Notes: generated by a model from the letters alone, not told the origin. Numbered from the stretch's first letter, positions 17,682 to 27,940 are shown. The stretch: DNA of 64,000 nt from Candidatus Poribacteria bacterium (GCA_022821725.1 JAJEDB010000095.1:31050-95049); one strand, 5' to 3'. A program made the numbers and translations.

Positions 17682-17915
17682 AAATTTCTCCGATGTCCAC
17701 AAAAAAATATACCCTCTATGATACGGCGTTTTTCGCAAAATGTCAAATGGTTTTCGGCTATCAGGAACATGAGAGAATTGTCGCCAAACGAGGACCGCCC
17801 CCTGATAAATGATAATCAATATAAGATTTGAAACCTTTTTCCCGCAAAAATCGTTTTGTTAATTGGGAGAGTGTCTTAAAAATAGTCGCGTAACTTCAGA
17901 GCCATCTGAGGCATT

Positions 17916-19826
17916 ATGTTATCTGTTGAACAACTTATCCAGAATTTAATGAACACAACGCAACCGAGCGTTGTCCGCTGCAGTGCTATTGTGAATCTTG
18001 TTTCGCAGGGCAGCTCACAGGGAATAGAAGCCCTGATTGCGGTGCTCGCCGATTCAGATTCCATGGTCCGACGTGAAGCCGCGATGGCACTTCAGCAAAT
18101 GGATGCGACTCGGGCTATGCAACCGTTGCTTGAAGCGTTGGAGGTGGAGTCAAACGATTTAACGCTTTGGGCACTGCTTGAAGCGATTGGTGAATTGGCA
18201 ACGCCTGATGCACTGCCTCTGCTCGAATCGCTCCGCACCACCGGCTCTATGCTGACGCGGATCGAAGCAAAGAAAAGCATGGCTCGGATTGAGGGACGTT
18301 ATACCAATGGAGGCACTTCACCATTCCCAGAAACGTCTGAATCTGTGCTGCATGTGGAAGATACAGAGAGAGTTGAATCTGGTGAGCAACAACCGACAGA
18401 ATTTGAAGAAATATTCACAAATCCTTCTGTTGATTCAGACGAGATAACGGATATACCGGATTATACAGCGTCCGCGGCTGAACGCGTCGATGTTCCAGAG
18501 GAAACGGAATCCGCAGATGACGGAACGGATACGCAGGATTATGGGCAGTTCGACGATGAATCGGATGCGTCTATAGATGAAATCAGGGAAAATACCCAAA
18601 CAGAAACACCGACAGATACCTTTACGACCGACACAGAATCACAACGCGAGAAAGAAGATCAGGAGATAGATGATTTAGCAGAATCCATCGCACGATCGTC
18701 TCGTCTTGCCGGTTCATCGGTCAATCTCCCGGTATTAGCCCCGAATGCGTCTACCGTTCCGTATGATCCGAAGGGCACTGCGCTTGAACCCGCACAGACG
18801 AACTTCTTTTTGACGCTCATACACCCCGGCAGGTATCTCTCCAAGCAATGGGTGCAGCGAACGCGAGCGTATCTCATACTGTGGGCTGTTTTGGTTATCG
18901 TTACAATCGGTTTCACCCAATACCAGAAACACACAAAAATGGAGTTAAGTCCGCTCTCTCGTCTTGGGCTTTCTATGAGTGAACTACCGGAATTAGTAAA
19001 ACGCTCATTGGCGGAAGGGGATTTCTACATTCAGGAGGGATATTACAGAAAAGCCATTAATTCGTATGAATTGAGCAGGGGACTCGGTGCCCTTCCCGTG
19101 AGTTTCTATAGGAAACTCGGATTCGCGTATTTTAAGGAAGGTCAACACGCGCTTTCCGTTGAAGCGTATGAGTTGTTCTTAGAAGCGAGAGCGCATGAAA
19201 ACCCTGAAGTATTTGCCGCCGAAGCTTCACTTGTCGGGGTTTATCCACTTACATCGGTAGAAGTGGGAATAACCCGCGACTATGAAACCTACAATATTCT
19301 TGGGATGGCGTATATGAAACTCGGACGTGTGCTGGACGCAAAACGCACCTACGAAAAAGCGATACAACTTGTACCAAAATATGGTGAGGCATACAATAAC
19401 CTCGCACGCCTCTATGCGGATAATTATCCGAACCCTATTTGGATGAAAGATTGGAGGGTCAGAAGGTTAGAAGCGTGGACAGTAGAGGCTCACCCGCAAT
19501 CTTCCGATCTTCCACGCTTACAGACTTCTCTCCCCAGTCTACGGCTTGCTGAGGCGTTAGCCTATACAGCCGTAACGTTGAATCCGGATGTCGCTGCGTA
19601 TCACGACACCCTCGGTTGGGTTTTATCGAAGCGGGGACAGGTGAACAAAGGGATGAAGACCTTGGAACGCGCCATCAATCTACAGAGCGATGCCGTTGAG
19701 CCGCATTATCACCTCGCGCAGGTCGCCCTAAAAGCCAACGAACGGCAGAAGGCAATAGAAGCGATCCGAAACGTGTTCAAACTCAATCCGGCTTTTGTAT
19801 CGCTCAATACAACGGAACAGCAATAG
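17916..19826 (+). CDS. HEAT-repeat / acidic linker / TM / TPR protein
   Basis: 636 residues in four parts. Residues 1-125 are PBS-lyase-type HEAT repeats (GIEALIAVLADSDSMVRREAAMALQQM). Residues 130-260 are a low-complexity Glu/Asp/Thr linker. One TM helix is at about 313-332 (AYLILWAVLVIVTIGF). Residues 355-636 hold TPRs (AYFKEGQHALSVEAYELFLEA, NILGMAYMKLGRVLDAKRTYEKAI, and a C-terminal pair). No signal peptide, so the HEAT part is cytosolic and the TPRs should face outward. It probably scaffolds a membrane complex; no partner gene is obvious. Confidence 0.8.
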   Translation: MLSVEQLIQNLMNTTQPSVVRCSAIVNLVSQGSSQGIEALIAVLADSDSMVRREAAMALQQMDATRAMQPLLEALEVESNDLTLWALLEAIGELATPDALPLLESLRTTGSMLTRIEAKKSMARIEGRYTNGGTSPFPETSESVLHVEDTERVESGEQQPTEFEEIFTNPSVDSDEITDIPDYTASAAERVDVPEETESADDGTDTQDYGQFDDESDASIDEIRENTQTETPTDTFTTDTESQREKEDQEIDDLAESIARSSRLAGSSVNLPVLAPNASTVPYDPKGTALEPAQTNFFLTLIHPGRYLSKQWVQRTRAYLILWAVLVIVTIGFTQYQKHTKMELSPLSRLGLSMSELPELVKRSLAEGDFYIQEGYYRKAINSYELSRGLGALPVSFYRKLGFAYFKEGQHALSVEAYELFLEARAHENPEVFAAEASLVGVYPLTSVEVGITRDYETYNILGMAYMKLGRVLDAKRTYEKAIQLVPKYGEAYNNLARLYADNYPNPIWMKDWRVRRLEAWTVEAHPQSSDLPRLQTSLPSLRLAEALAYTAVTLNPDVAAYHDTLGWVLSKRGQVNKGMKTLERAINLQSDAVEPHYHLAQVALKANERQKAIEAIRNVFKLNPAFVSLNTTEQQ

Positions 19827-19830
19827 AACA

Positions 19831-19860
19831 GTTGTCAGTTGTCAGTCATCAGTCGTCAGC
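19831..19860. repeat. short GTCAGT-type simple repeat
   Basis: About four imperfect copies of the heptamer GTTGTCA/GTCATCA lie directly after the HEAT-TPR gene. Too short and too irregular for a CRISPR. Confidence 0.6.
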
Positions 19861-19973
19861 TTAAGAAGTTTCCTGCAACAACCGCGCCAGTTTGGAATAT
19901 TTCAGGGAAAGGTAGATTGTTACAAAACGCTCTTTAACTGATAGCGAATGAAGTGAGCGGTCTGACGACTATT

Positions 19974-22900
19974 TTAACGAATGACAGAGAATTTGCCGAT
20001 GCGTCGATCCTTTTCAGACGAAAGAACATAAATATAGACACCGCTGCTGACCCCAAAAAGTTCCCAAACTCGCCTATCTCTCTCATATTCTGTCCGAGTC
20101 AGTGATGCAATACAATTTCCACTCACATCGTAGATATAAACGTCCGTTCCGGCCGGTAGTTTATCAAATGTAACCTGATTACACGTTGTCACCGGATTGG
20201 GATAGACAATTACCTCGGCAAGCATTGGTGCGGGAAGCACTATTGTCAGCATTCTGGCATCCTCTGCGAGATCGGCACCGTATATATCCGAAAGTTGTAG
20301 TGCCTCAATCTGATAGCGATTGCCCGTGCGGAAGACTTCTGGAGAGAATGTAAGAACAACCCGCTTTCCTGCTTTGTCAAGGATAGCCGAGCGTGGTGTG
20401 TAATGTTCTGAACCGTTTTCCGAGTTTCGCTGCTTGTGCAGACGGTAACGTCCAGCGTCCGTCGCAGAGATACCCATCGGTTTGTCAAACTCCAACAAGA
20501 GCTGATTTGGTGGCGAATGTACCGCGGTATGCAAGCGCGGACGCTGTGTTGGCGCGACAGATACCGATGTGGACGGTGGGTTGGGCGTAACGGTTTCAGA
20601 AGCCTCAAAAACGGTCAAGGCATTATTACTATTAAACAGCAGTGCCTTTGTTCCATCGCCATTCAGATCAACGACCATCGGATTGAAAGTACTTGTTGCG
20701 GGGTGGTGCCAGATAGGTCGATAGTCTGTTCCATCATACTGTACGAGATAGAAGTTAGGCTGCACAGCGATGCAAAGTTCATTGCGGCCATCGTTATTGA
20801 TGTCCGAAATCGTCATCCCATTTCCGCCATCCCGCACATCACGGATGCGTTGTGTCCACACGGCACGATAGATATCATCACCCTCTGATTTGAAGACGGT
20901 TAAAAGCCAGTGATGATAACGAATATCAAGTTGTGTCGTGCCGACGTGGGTTCCCGTTTTGGCGCAGATAGCAAACTCGGCGTTCCCATCGCCGTCCATA
21001 TCCCCAGCGGCAAAGAGTTGTGGTATTCCTTCAGGAAGCGTGTGTATCCACGTTTGTCTGTATTCGTCGTTTCCAACCGCCTCGTGTATGAATACTCTCC
21101 CACTGTTGTCCCCAGCTAAAATCTCTGTCCGTCCATCACCGTCAAAATCGCCCGTGGCGAAATTCGCACTAATTCCAGTGTTTCCCCACATCGGGTTTTC
21201 AAGGGTCGCTACCATTCGATAGTCATTATTTTCGACCGCCTCGTATACCGAAATGGCGTTCGTGACATCATCACGAGCGAATATCTCCGGTGTGCCGTCT
21301 GCATCCGCATCTGCGATTGTCCGGCTCCACTGCCCGCGTGCTTCCCAGATGCGTTCCGTTGGCAGTTCACCTTGTGCGGGTTGCTCCAGCAAAAATGTCG
21401 CGCCCGAAGCGTTGCACAACACCTCTATAAGTCCATCGTTATCTGTATCCGCTGCCGCCCAGGGCCACAGTGATTCGGGAAATGAAAAAATTTGTTCGTC
21501 TGTTCCGTCATCAGCTATTTCAAGCACGTGTGCCGTGCCAGTCCCCATTTCAACGGCAAAGAGTTCCAACTTCCCGTTTCTGTTTATATCTACCGGGGAG
21601 GCGATAGCGTGCAATCCAGTGTGGACGGATGCGACTTGCCGGAGATGCGACATATCAATGGAGGTATCCTCCACTCCCAGCTGATAGAACCCGCCGTTGT
21701 TGTCATCAATGTGCAGTTCTCCGACGCTACTTTTCACTGCTAACCGATACACATAAGTGCCGGGCGGCACGCCTAAATCCGACATATTGACGAAATGAAG
21801 TAAGTTCTCTGCGTCCGAATGACCGGTTCTATTGATATTTCCGTTCGCCTCAAGAATTTGGATTTTGCCGGTGGTTAATGCTTCCGTTTCCCACATCACC
21901 ACCGAATTGAATCTGTTTCCTGCAAGCCACGGTTGCGCTTCATGCTTTATAACAAGAGGCACTTCGTGCGCCACGTCAACAACCGCCTTGACTCTCTTGA
22001 TGTCTCCATTTTCAGATTTAACACTCAGTCGCAGCGTATACCTGCCTTCCGCTAAAGTAAAAGTGGCCCACTTGTGTAGACACGCCCTAAATTTCGGTTC
22101 AGTTTGCACAGCTCCCAACGGATACCATAACTCCGGGACCTCGCCGATGCCATACTCCAACCAGTATTCAGAAAATTCAGCCCCACCGGCGCTGCCGATG
22201 ATTTCAATGCTATTGAAGATAACCTCGCTCGCTAGGTCCGCACCGACGATCTCAACGCCACCGTGGGATTGTTCTCCACCGAAGGCTTGTTGTAATGTCC
22301 GTTGCGCATTAATTTCCGCAACAAGCGATGTCGAGGTTCCCGCGAGTGCGGCATAAGCATCCAATGCCCCTGCGCCCACGAGTTCGGTAATGAAAAGCGG
22401 CTTTGCAGTCGCAATCAACTTCTCTTGAATCCGTATGTTAGTGGCGTTCGGATTTGCCGACAAGACGAGCGCAGCGACCCCAGAGACGTGCGCAGCCGCC
22501 ATGGATGTCCCGTCTCTCTTTCGGTACTCCCCCTTAAGTGCCGTGCTGAGAATCTCCTCACCGGGCGCGGCGATATTAATCGTAGCACCGAAATTAGAAC
22601 CGTCATACAACTGTTTTTCCTGTCCAAGCCCCGCAACGGAGATAACGGATTTAAGAGCAGCCGGATAGTAAGAACCGATTGTCGCCGAATTGCCTGCGGC
22701 ACCCACCAAGACACACCGGCGATGATAGGCGTATTCTACGGCATCTTCTATGATAAAAGCGCGCACCGTATCCCCCCAACTCATATTAATCACGCGTGCC
22801 CCATTGTCGGCGGCATAAACAATAGCGGCGGCGAGATCGTCATTCTGGAGATACGCACCGCCTCCATACTTGAAACCCGCTCTGAGAGGCATCAAACGAC

Positions 22901-23651
22901 AGTTCGGCGCGACCCCAGCGATCCCACGTCCGTTGTTCGCCTCCGCAGCGATGATACCGGAGACGTGTGTTCCGTGTCCAGTTTCATCTTCGGGATGGTT
23001 ATCGCGGACTGTCCAATCGCCACTGCCCGGAAGCGTCGGCGCGTCGCTGAAATCCCATCCGTTTTTGTCGTCAACGTAACCGTTTCCGTCATCGTCAATA
23101 CCATTTCTTGGAATCTCACCGACGTTCTCCCAAATCTGTGAACGCAATTCAGGGTGCTGGGTCGCAATCCCGCTATCAACGACTGCCACTGTTACATGTG
23201 GTTTTCCCTGTTCTATACTCCATGCTTGCCGCATATTTAGGACATCCAGATTCCACTGCTCCCCGTAGCTTGGATCGTTCGGTGGCGTTTCCGCACAGAA
23301 CCGGTTGAGGCGATTCATCTCAACGGCTTCAATGATAGCGTGCCTTTCATACCGTCGCCGTAAGGGGTCCAATTGCCAATCTTCCGGAAACCGAATCAGA
23401 TAGATACGACGGAGCCGCGGGTGTCGTCCACCAGGCGTAGTAGCGGCAAAAACTGGGAAAACAGACACCGCACCGAGTTGTTTGCTCAACCTTTCGAGGT
23501 GCCCACTGGACGCATCCGGATGTAAACGGACGATCAATTCTCCCGGTGTTTCAGTGATGTAAGGAAAATCGCCCGAATTGCTTTGGGCAAAGACTAATTG
23601 TGAATGGACAAATAGAACAAGGATATAGAGGTAAAAAAAATTCTTTGTCAT
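19974..23651 (-). CDS. secreted subtilisin-like protease with FG-GAP repeats and C-terminal sorting-like domain
   Basis: 1225 residues. A signal peptide (MTKNFFYLYILVLFVHSQLVFAQ) is followed by a propeptide-like region and an S8 catalytic domain. The triad is visible: Asp in VAVVDSGIATQHPEL (about 157), His in GHGTHVSGIIAAE (about 227), Ser in GTSMAAAHVSG (about 381). Residues 680-1020 contain FG-GAP repeats (DTDNDGLIEVLC, DADADGTPEIFA, DFDGDGRTEILAGD, DMDGDGNAEFAIC, DINNDGRNELCIA). An SbsA-like Ig segment follows (KPMGISATDAGRYRL). The last 85 residues (VIVYPNPVT...VYIYDVSGN...SGVYIYVL) look like a type 9 secretion sorting domain. Predicted cell-surface or exported protease. Confidence 0.93.
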   Translation of the reverse strand: MTKNFFYLYILVLFVHSQLVFAQSNSGDFPYITETPGELIVRLHPDASSGHLERLSKQLGAVSVFPVFAATTPGGRHPRLRRIYLIRFPEDWQLDPLRRRYERHAIIEAVEMNRLNRFCAETPPNDPSYGEQWNLDVLNMRQAWSIEQGKPHVTVAVVDSGIATQHPELRSQIWENVGEIPRNGIDDDGNGYVDDKNGWDFSDAPTLPGSGDWTVRDNHPEDETGHGTHVSGIIAAEANNGRGIAGVAPNCRLMPLRAGFKYGGGAYLQNDDLAAAIVYAADNGARVINMSWGDTVRAFIIEDAVEYAYHRRCVLVGAAGNSATIGSYYPAALKSVISVAGLGQEKQLYDGSNFGATINIAAPGEEILSTALKGEYRKRDGTSMAAAHVSGVAALVLSANPNATNIRIQEKLIATAKPLFITELVGAGALDAYAALAGTSTSLVAEINAQRTLQQAFGGEQSHGGVEIVGADLASEVIFNSIEIIGSAGGAEFSEYWLEYGIGEVPELWYPLGAVQTEPKFRACLHKWATFTLAEGRYTLRLSVKSENGDIKRVKAVVDVAHEVPLVIKHEAQPWLAGNRFNSVVMWETEALTTGKIQILEANGNINRTGHSDAENLLHFVNMSDLGVPPGTYVYRLAVKSSVGELHIDDNNGGFYQLGVEDTSIDMSHLRQVASVHTGLHAIASPVDINRNGKLELFAVEMGTGTAHVLEIADDGTDEQIFSFPESLWPWAAADTDNDGLIEVLCNASGATFLLEQPAQGELPTERIWEARGQWSRTIADADADGTPEIFARDDVTNAISVYEAVENNDYRMVATLENPMWGNTGISANFATGDFDGDGRTEILAGDNSGRVFIHEAVGNDEYRQTWIHTLPEGIPQLFAAGDMDGDGNAEFAICAKTGTHVGTTQLDIRYHHWLLTVFKSEGDDIYRAVWTQRIRDVRDGGNGMTISDINNDGRNELCIAVQPNFYLVQYDGTDYRPIWHHPATSTFNPMVVDLNGDGTKALLFNSNNALTVFEASETVTPNPPSTSVSVAPTQRPRLHTAVHSPPNQLLLEFDKPMGISATDAGRYRLHKQRNSENGSEHYTPRSAILDKAGKRVVLTFSPEVFRTGNRYQIEALQLSDIYGADLAEDARMLTIVLPAPMLAEVIVYPNPVTTCNQVTFDKLPAGTDVYIYDVSGNCIASLTRTEYERDRRVWELFGVSSGVYIYVLSSEKDRRIGKFSVIR

Positions 23652-23807
23652 ATATTTTTTGTAATGTTGCAGGATAGCACACCTTGTGCTTACTATTTTC
23701 TCTTAAAAAATTGCAATTCTATATCTCTATATGATATATTAATGATACGTAATTCAGGGAGAAAAAACAAATTTTTCGTCCGCTGTAACATATAAGGAAA
23801 CACAATC

Positions 23808-25445
23808 ATGAAAGCCTCAGAATTGATCGTTAAATGTCTGGAAAACGAAAACGTTGACTATATATTCGGCATACCGGGTGAAGAAAATCTGGATTTGATG
23901 GATGCGCTGTTAGAATCGAACATCCAATTTATTCAAACCCGCGATGAACGGGGTGCCGCCTTCATGGCGGATGTCTATGGTCGCCTCACTGGGCGCGCGG
24001 GTGTATGTCTCGCCACCTTAGGTCCAGGTGCCATGAACCTTGTCACAGGCGTTGCCGATGCGAATATGGATAGGGCGCCTCTCGTTGCGATCACCGGACA
24101 AGCGAGTTTAGACAGGATGCACAAAGAATCCCACCAATATATGGATGTCGTCTCCGTTTTCAAACCGATGACGAAATGGAATACGCTTCTTCACCTCCCC
24201 GAAATCATCCCGGAATCGATAGGTAAAGCTTTTAAAATAGCGACCGGAGAGAAGCCTGGCGCTACACACATCGACTTTCCAGAAGATGTCGCTAAGATGA
24301 AAGTTAGCGCGGAACCGATGCCACACGACTTTCCCAGCGATGCAGAACCGATTGCCTCCTGTTTGCTGCGCGCCGCGCAACTGATTAACGACGCAAAGCA
24401 ACCGATTATCCTTGCAGGCAACGGGGTTGTCCGTCAAGGTGCTTCCCGGATTCTGACCCAATTCGCCGAGATGACGAACATCCCCGTCGCACACACCTTT
24501 ATGGGCAAAGGTAGCATCCCGTGGACCCATCGACTCTCCCTCCTGAGTGTCGGCTTACAGGCAAACGATTTCGTCTCTTGTGGATTTGACAGGGCAGACC
24601 TCGTTATCGCAATTGGTTACGATATCGTCGAATACCATCCACGTCTCTGGAACCCCGATCAGAACAAGAAACTCATCCATATTGATACACAACCGAGCGA
24701 AAGTGATGCCGCTTACGTCACGGATGTCGAGATGGTAGGCAATATCCGTCAGAGTCTCAGACACCTGATGGCACAAGAAATCTATCCTAAAGATTCAGAA
24801 TATGCCTCAAACACTTTACGCAAAATTATACTCGACCAACTCGACGAACACCGCGATGATACGGGATTCCCGATGAAGCCTCAAAAAATCTTGAGTGATG
24901 TCCGCTCTGTGCTTGCTGAAGATGACATCCTCATTTCCGATGTCGGCGCACACAAAATGTGGATCGCCCGTATGTATCCCTGCTATCAACCGAATACGTG
25001 CATTATCTCTAACGGTTTCGCCTCCATGGGCATCGCGCAACCGGGTGCTTTTGTTGCGAAACTTATCTATCCAGAACGCAAATGTTTGGCTATTTGCGGT
25101 GATGGCGGTTTCTTGATGAACTCGCAGGAACTCGAAACAGCGACGCGAATCGGGGTGCCCTTCGTCACGCTTATCTTCAATGACGAGGCTTACGGACTTA
25201 TCGAGTGGAAGCAGATGAACGGCTTTGGCAGACCCGCCCACATCGACTTCACAAACCCCGATTTCGTTAAATACGCCGAAGCCTTCGGTGCCAAAGGCTA
25301 TAGAGTCGAAGGGAGTGACGAATTGGTTCCCATCCTCGAAGATGCGTTCCGTCAGCAAGTTCCGTCAGTTATTGATTGTCCTGTTGATTATGCCGAAAAT
25401 CTACGCTTAACGAACGAACTTGGGCAATTGACATGCCCAATTTAA
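23808..25445 (+). CDS. acetolactate synthase-type ThDP enzyme, catabolic AlsS-like
   Basis: 545 residues. The catalytic Glu is in TRDERGAAFMADVYGRLTG, and the ThDP motif CGDGGFLMNSQELETA lies near 425. HQYMDVVSVFKPMTKWN resembles the corresponding HQSLDNAALFQPITKYS stretch of Bacillus AlsS rather than IlvB. No small-subunit gene is nearby, as expected for the FAD-independent catabolic enzyme. It may supply acetolactate for acetoin, or act on another 2-oxo acid; no acetolactate decarboxylase gene is adjacent. The upstream 156 bp carries a weak promoter (TTGCAA at 23711). Confidence 0.8.
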   Translation: MKASELIVKCLENENVDYIFGIPGEENLDLMDALLESNIQFIQTRDERGAAFMADVYGRLTGRAGVCLATLGPGAMNLVTGVADANMDRAPLVAITGQASLDRMHKESHQYMDVVSVFKPMTKWNTLLHLPEIIPESIGKAFKIATGEKPGATHIDFPEDVAKMKVSAEPMPHDFPSDAEPIASCLLRAAQLINDAKQPIILAGNGVVRQGASRILTQFAEMTNIPVAHTFMGKGSIPWTHRLSLLSVGLQANDFVSCGFDRADLVIAIGYDIVEYHPRLWNPDQNKKLIHIDTQPSESDAAYVTDVEMVGNIRQSLRHLMAQEIYPKDSEYASNTLRKIILDQLDEHRDDTGFPMKPQKILSDVRSVLAEDDILISDVGAHKMWIARMYPCYQPNTCIISNGFASMGIAQPGAFVAKLIYPERKCLAICGDGGFLMNSQELETATRIGVPFVTLIFNDEAYGLIEWKQMNGFGRPAHIDFTNPDFVKYAEAFGAKGYRVEGSDELVPILEDAFRQQVPSVIDCPVDYAENLRLTNELGQLTCPI

Positions 25446-25594
25446 TATTTTTCATTACGCCGCAAGGTAAATTAAAAATATGATTGTGCTGTAGGATAGA
25501 AAATGCTATTATCTTATTTTACTGTGTCGTAGTCTTTAGTCTATCTATTTCGAGATGTGCTTCGTTTTTTTATAGGAGGTTTCTGTACCAAACA

Positions 25595-26635
25595 ATGGCA
25601 GTTTCAACAATTGAGTGGGTGGATGGCAGAATTCGGATGATTGACCAGACGCTGTTGCCCAATGAATTCAAACAGATTTATTGCGATGATCTCCCATCGG
25701 TCTGGGAAGCCATCAAATCCTTACGGGTGCGGGGTGCGCCCGCGATCGGTATTGCGGGTGCGCTGGGTGCAGTGATCGGGATATGGGATTCCACTGCAAA
25801 CACGTACGATGCTTTTACCGCCGAACTTAAATCCGCGACCGATTATTTGGCGACCTCACGACCGACAGCCGTTAATCTCTTTTGGGCATTGGACAGAATT
25901 ACCGTGACAGCACAAAAGAACTGTCACCTTGAGATCCCTGAACTCAAAGAGGTCCTACTTGCTGAGGCTTTGAAGATTATTGACGAGGATAAAGCGATGT
26001 GCCGCGCCATTGGGCAGCACGGTATGGCGTTGCTAAACGAAAGCGACACAATTCTGACGCACTGCAACGCTGGTGGGTTAGCGACCTCCGACTACGGCAC
26101 AGCGTTAGCGGTTATGTTCAGTGCGCACGAGGCGGGTAAGAAGATCCAAGTTTACGCTGACGAGACGCGCCCGCTTTTACAAGGCGCACGTCTTACGACA
26201 TGGGAGCTTATGCAAGCAGGTATCGATGTGACGCTCATCTGCGATAACATGGCAGCGCAGGTCATGAAAGAAGGCAAAATCCAATGTGTGATTGTCGGTG
26301 CCGACAGGATTGCCGCAAACGGTGACACCGCCAACAAGATCGGCACCTATAATGTCGCTATCCTCGCAGAAGCACACGGCATCCCTTTTTATGTCGCAGC
26401 ACCGACTTCAACTTTAGACTTCGCTCTCGACACCGGGGCGGAAATCCCTATTGAGCAACGCGCTGCGGAAGAGGTGACAGAAGGTTTCGGGAAACTCACG
26501 GCACCTGAAGGCGTTAAAGTTTATAGTCCTGCGTTTGATGTCACGCCTGCGGCGTTAGTTACAGCAATCATTACGGAAAAGGGTGTGGCGCGCGCGCCTT
26601 ATACAGAGAGCCTACAGGCTTTGAGAGACGCATAA
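25595..26635 (+). CDS. mtnA: S-methyl-5-thioribose-1-phosphate isomerase
   Basis: 346 residues, the normal MtnA length if started at the ATG at 25595 (MAVSTIEWVDGRIRMIDQ). The frame reaches 25484 through a TTG, but the extra 37 residues are hydrophobic and atypical. Family motifs: VRGAPAIGIAGA, the catalytic Cys of THCNAGGLA, YADETRPLLQGARLT, and the Asp of VGADRIAANGD. It converts methylthioribose-1-phosphate to the ribulose form in methionine salvage. AGGAGG lies rather far from the ATG (15 nt). No other salvage gene is next to it. Confidence 0.93.
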   Translation: MAVSTIEWVDGRIRMIDQTLLPNEFKQIYCDDLPSVWEAIKSLRVRGAPAIGIAGALGAVIGIWDSTANTYDAFTAELKSATDYLATSRPTAVNLFWALDRITVTAQKNCHLEIPELKEVLLAEALKIIDEDKAMCRAIGQHGMALLNESDTILTHCNAGGLATSDYGTALAVMFSAHEAGKKIQVYADETRPLLQGARLTTWELMQAGIDVTLICDNMAAQVMKEGKIQCVIVGADRIAANGDTANKIGTYNVAILAEAHGIPFYVAAPTSTLDFALDTGAEIPIEQRAAEEVTEGFGKLTAPEGVKVYSPAFDVTPAALVTAIITEKGVARAPYTESLQALRDA

Positions 26636-26650
26636 GCGCAAATCTTGAAG

Positions 26651-27940
26651 TTACGCGGCTCTTACGATGTTCGATTGGGTGGTCCCTATATCGAAGCAGT
26701 CGTACTGGTTCGTCCGCATAATCCGGGTTGCAAACGCCATTGCCTGTTTTTCAGAGAGGTAACCGTCGGCAATCTCGGCTTCAAGGGCACGTCGGATTTC
26801 GTTTCGCGCTTGAATTGCATACGCCATCGCGCTGGTCGGCCACCCTGTATCACCACCGAAAGCGAACAGTTTATTTGACGGGACAGCATGAATGCACCGG
26901 CGGAGGAAATCCCGCGAGCTATACGGATCAATGCTCCACGCCCAGCAGAAGTCGACCCAGATATTACGGTAATGTTTAGCGAGGGCGACGAGTTCGTCGT
27001 TATAAGGGTAGGCGATGTGCATCAATACGAATTTAGCGTTGAGATACCGAGCGAATAAGGCGCACATATTGCCTGCGGGGATACGTCGCACTGGCATCCG
27101 ATCATTGCCAGCATAATAGCCGGTGTGAATTTTGAAAGGGAGATTGTATGCCGTCGCGAGTTCAACACCGCGCGCCCAGCACCAATCACCGAGGCAGAGT
27201 CGCGTCGCTTCGTCGATCTCTGCAGCGGGTTTTGTGAGCACGGCATTAAGTGCAGTAGAAGCCTCGGCATCACTTCTTTCAGTCCAGTCGAGCGTTCGGT
27301 TGTAAGCGTGTTGTGACTTTACTGCGATAGCACAACGGGCGTGGTTTTCGAAAATTTCCATCATCGCGTTCTTGAGGGAATTGAGGTTGTTGACCTCAAT
27401 ACCTGTCTCGGCGTGAATAGCACTCAGATCAATTTGTCCGTTACAGAATGTTGCCCACGAGAGGTCGTAGAGAAAAAATGTGGGACCGGAGGTGTCCGGG
27501 TCACACTGCCAACTGAAATCGTCCGTTTGAATATGGTCAAGCTTCGCGAGGTCGTGTAAAATGTGATAACGTTTACCGGGGGCGCGCAGTCCCTTTAGAT
27601 TATTGGCACCCGCGAGCCCATCGCCTGTCAGTTCGTCGAGTCCATAGATGTGTTTAGCGATGAGGCTGACCGCCTCGCCATACCCCGTAAACTGCGTCGC
27701 TTCCCAGGCGTCCCGGATACCTTCAAACCGTGATGCAACATCTTGAGAGGCGTCCATCAGGTTGCGCATCGCATCTGGAGACGCACCGGCTGTTACTAGG
27801 TCGGCAGGCACATAATTTCCGAATAGGTCTTGAAGGATATCGGGTCCGTTCTCAACCCATTCGACTTCTCGCTTCATGTGTTCGTGTGTGTCAACAAGAC
27901 GAATAGATTGAATATGATGGGTCAGATCGGTGGTTTCCAT
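26651..27940 (-). CDS. amidohydrolase (amidohydro_2-like TIM-barrel)
   Basis: 429 residues. The N-terminal metal motif DTHEH (residues 17-21) opens the barrel. Later features include FKIHTGYYAGNDRM, a conserved HIAYPYNDELVALAKHYRNIWVDFCW, and FGGDTGWPTSAMAYA, which supplies the barrel Asp. This resembles the amidohydrolase-2 branch that includes decarboxylases, lactonases and uronate isomerase-like enzymes; the substrate cannot be named. AAGGAGA precedes the ATG. The gene is convergent with mtnA, with only 15 bp between the two stops. Confidence 0.82.
   Translation of the reverse strand: METTDLTHHIQSIRLVDTHEHMKREVEWVENGPDILQDLFGNYVPADLVTAGASPDAMRNLMDASQDVASRFEGIRDAWEATQFTGYGEAVSLIAKHIYGLDELTGDGLAGANNLKGLRAPGKRYHILHDLAKLDHIQTDDFSWQCDPDTSGPTFFLYDLSWATFCNGQIDLSAIHAETGIEVNNLNSLKNAMMEIFENHARCAIAVKSQHAYNRTLDWTERSDAEASTALNAVLTKPAAEIDEATRLCLGDWCWARGVELATAYNLPFKIHTGYYAGNDRMPVRRIPAGNMCALFARYLNAKFVLMHIAYPYNDELVALAKHYRNIWVDFCWAWSIDPYSSRDFLRRCIHAVPSNKLFAFGGDTGWPTSAMAYAIQARNEIRRALEAEIADGYLSEKQAMAFATRIMRTNQYDCFDIGTTQSNIVRAA

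Noticed and set aside
17682..17819. 46-residue upstream extension of the peptide-binding protein
   Set aside because: It would bury the signal peptide; the internal ATG at 17681 has a good ribosome site.
22302..23141. 279-codon ORF on the plus strand
   Set aside because: Antisense shadow of the subtilase catalytic domain; no motif, and composition follows the real gene.
23808..27940. biosynthetic gene cluster around the second acetolactate synthase
   Set aside because: The neighbours (mtnA, amidohydrolase) are on both strands and show no biosynthetic logic together.
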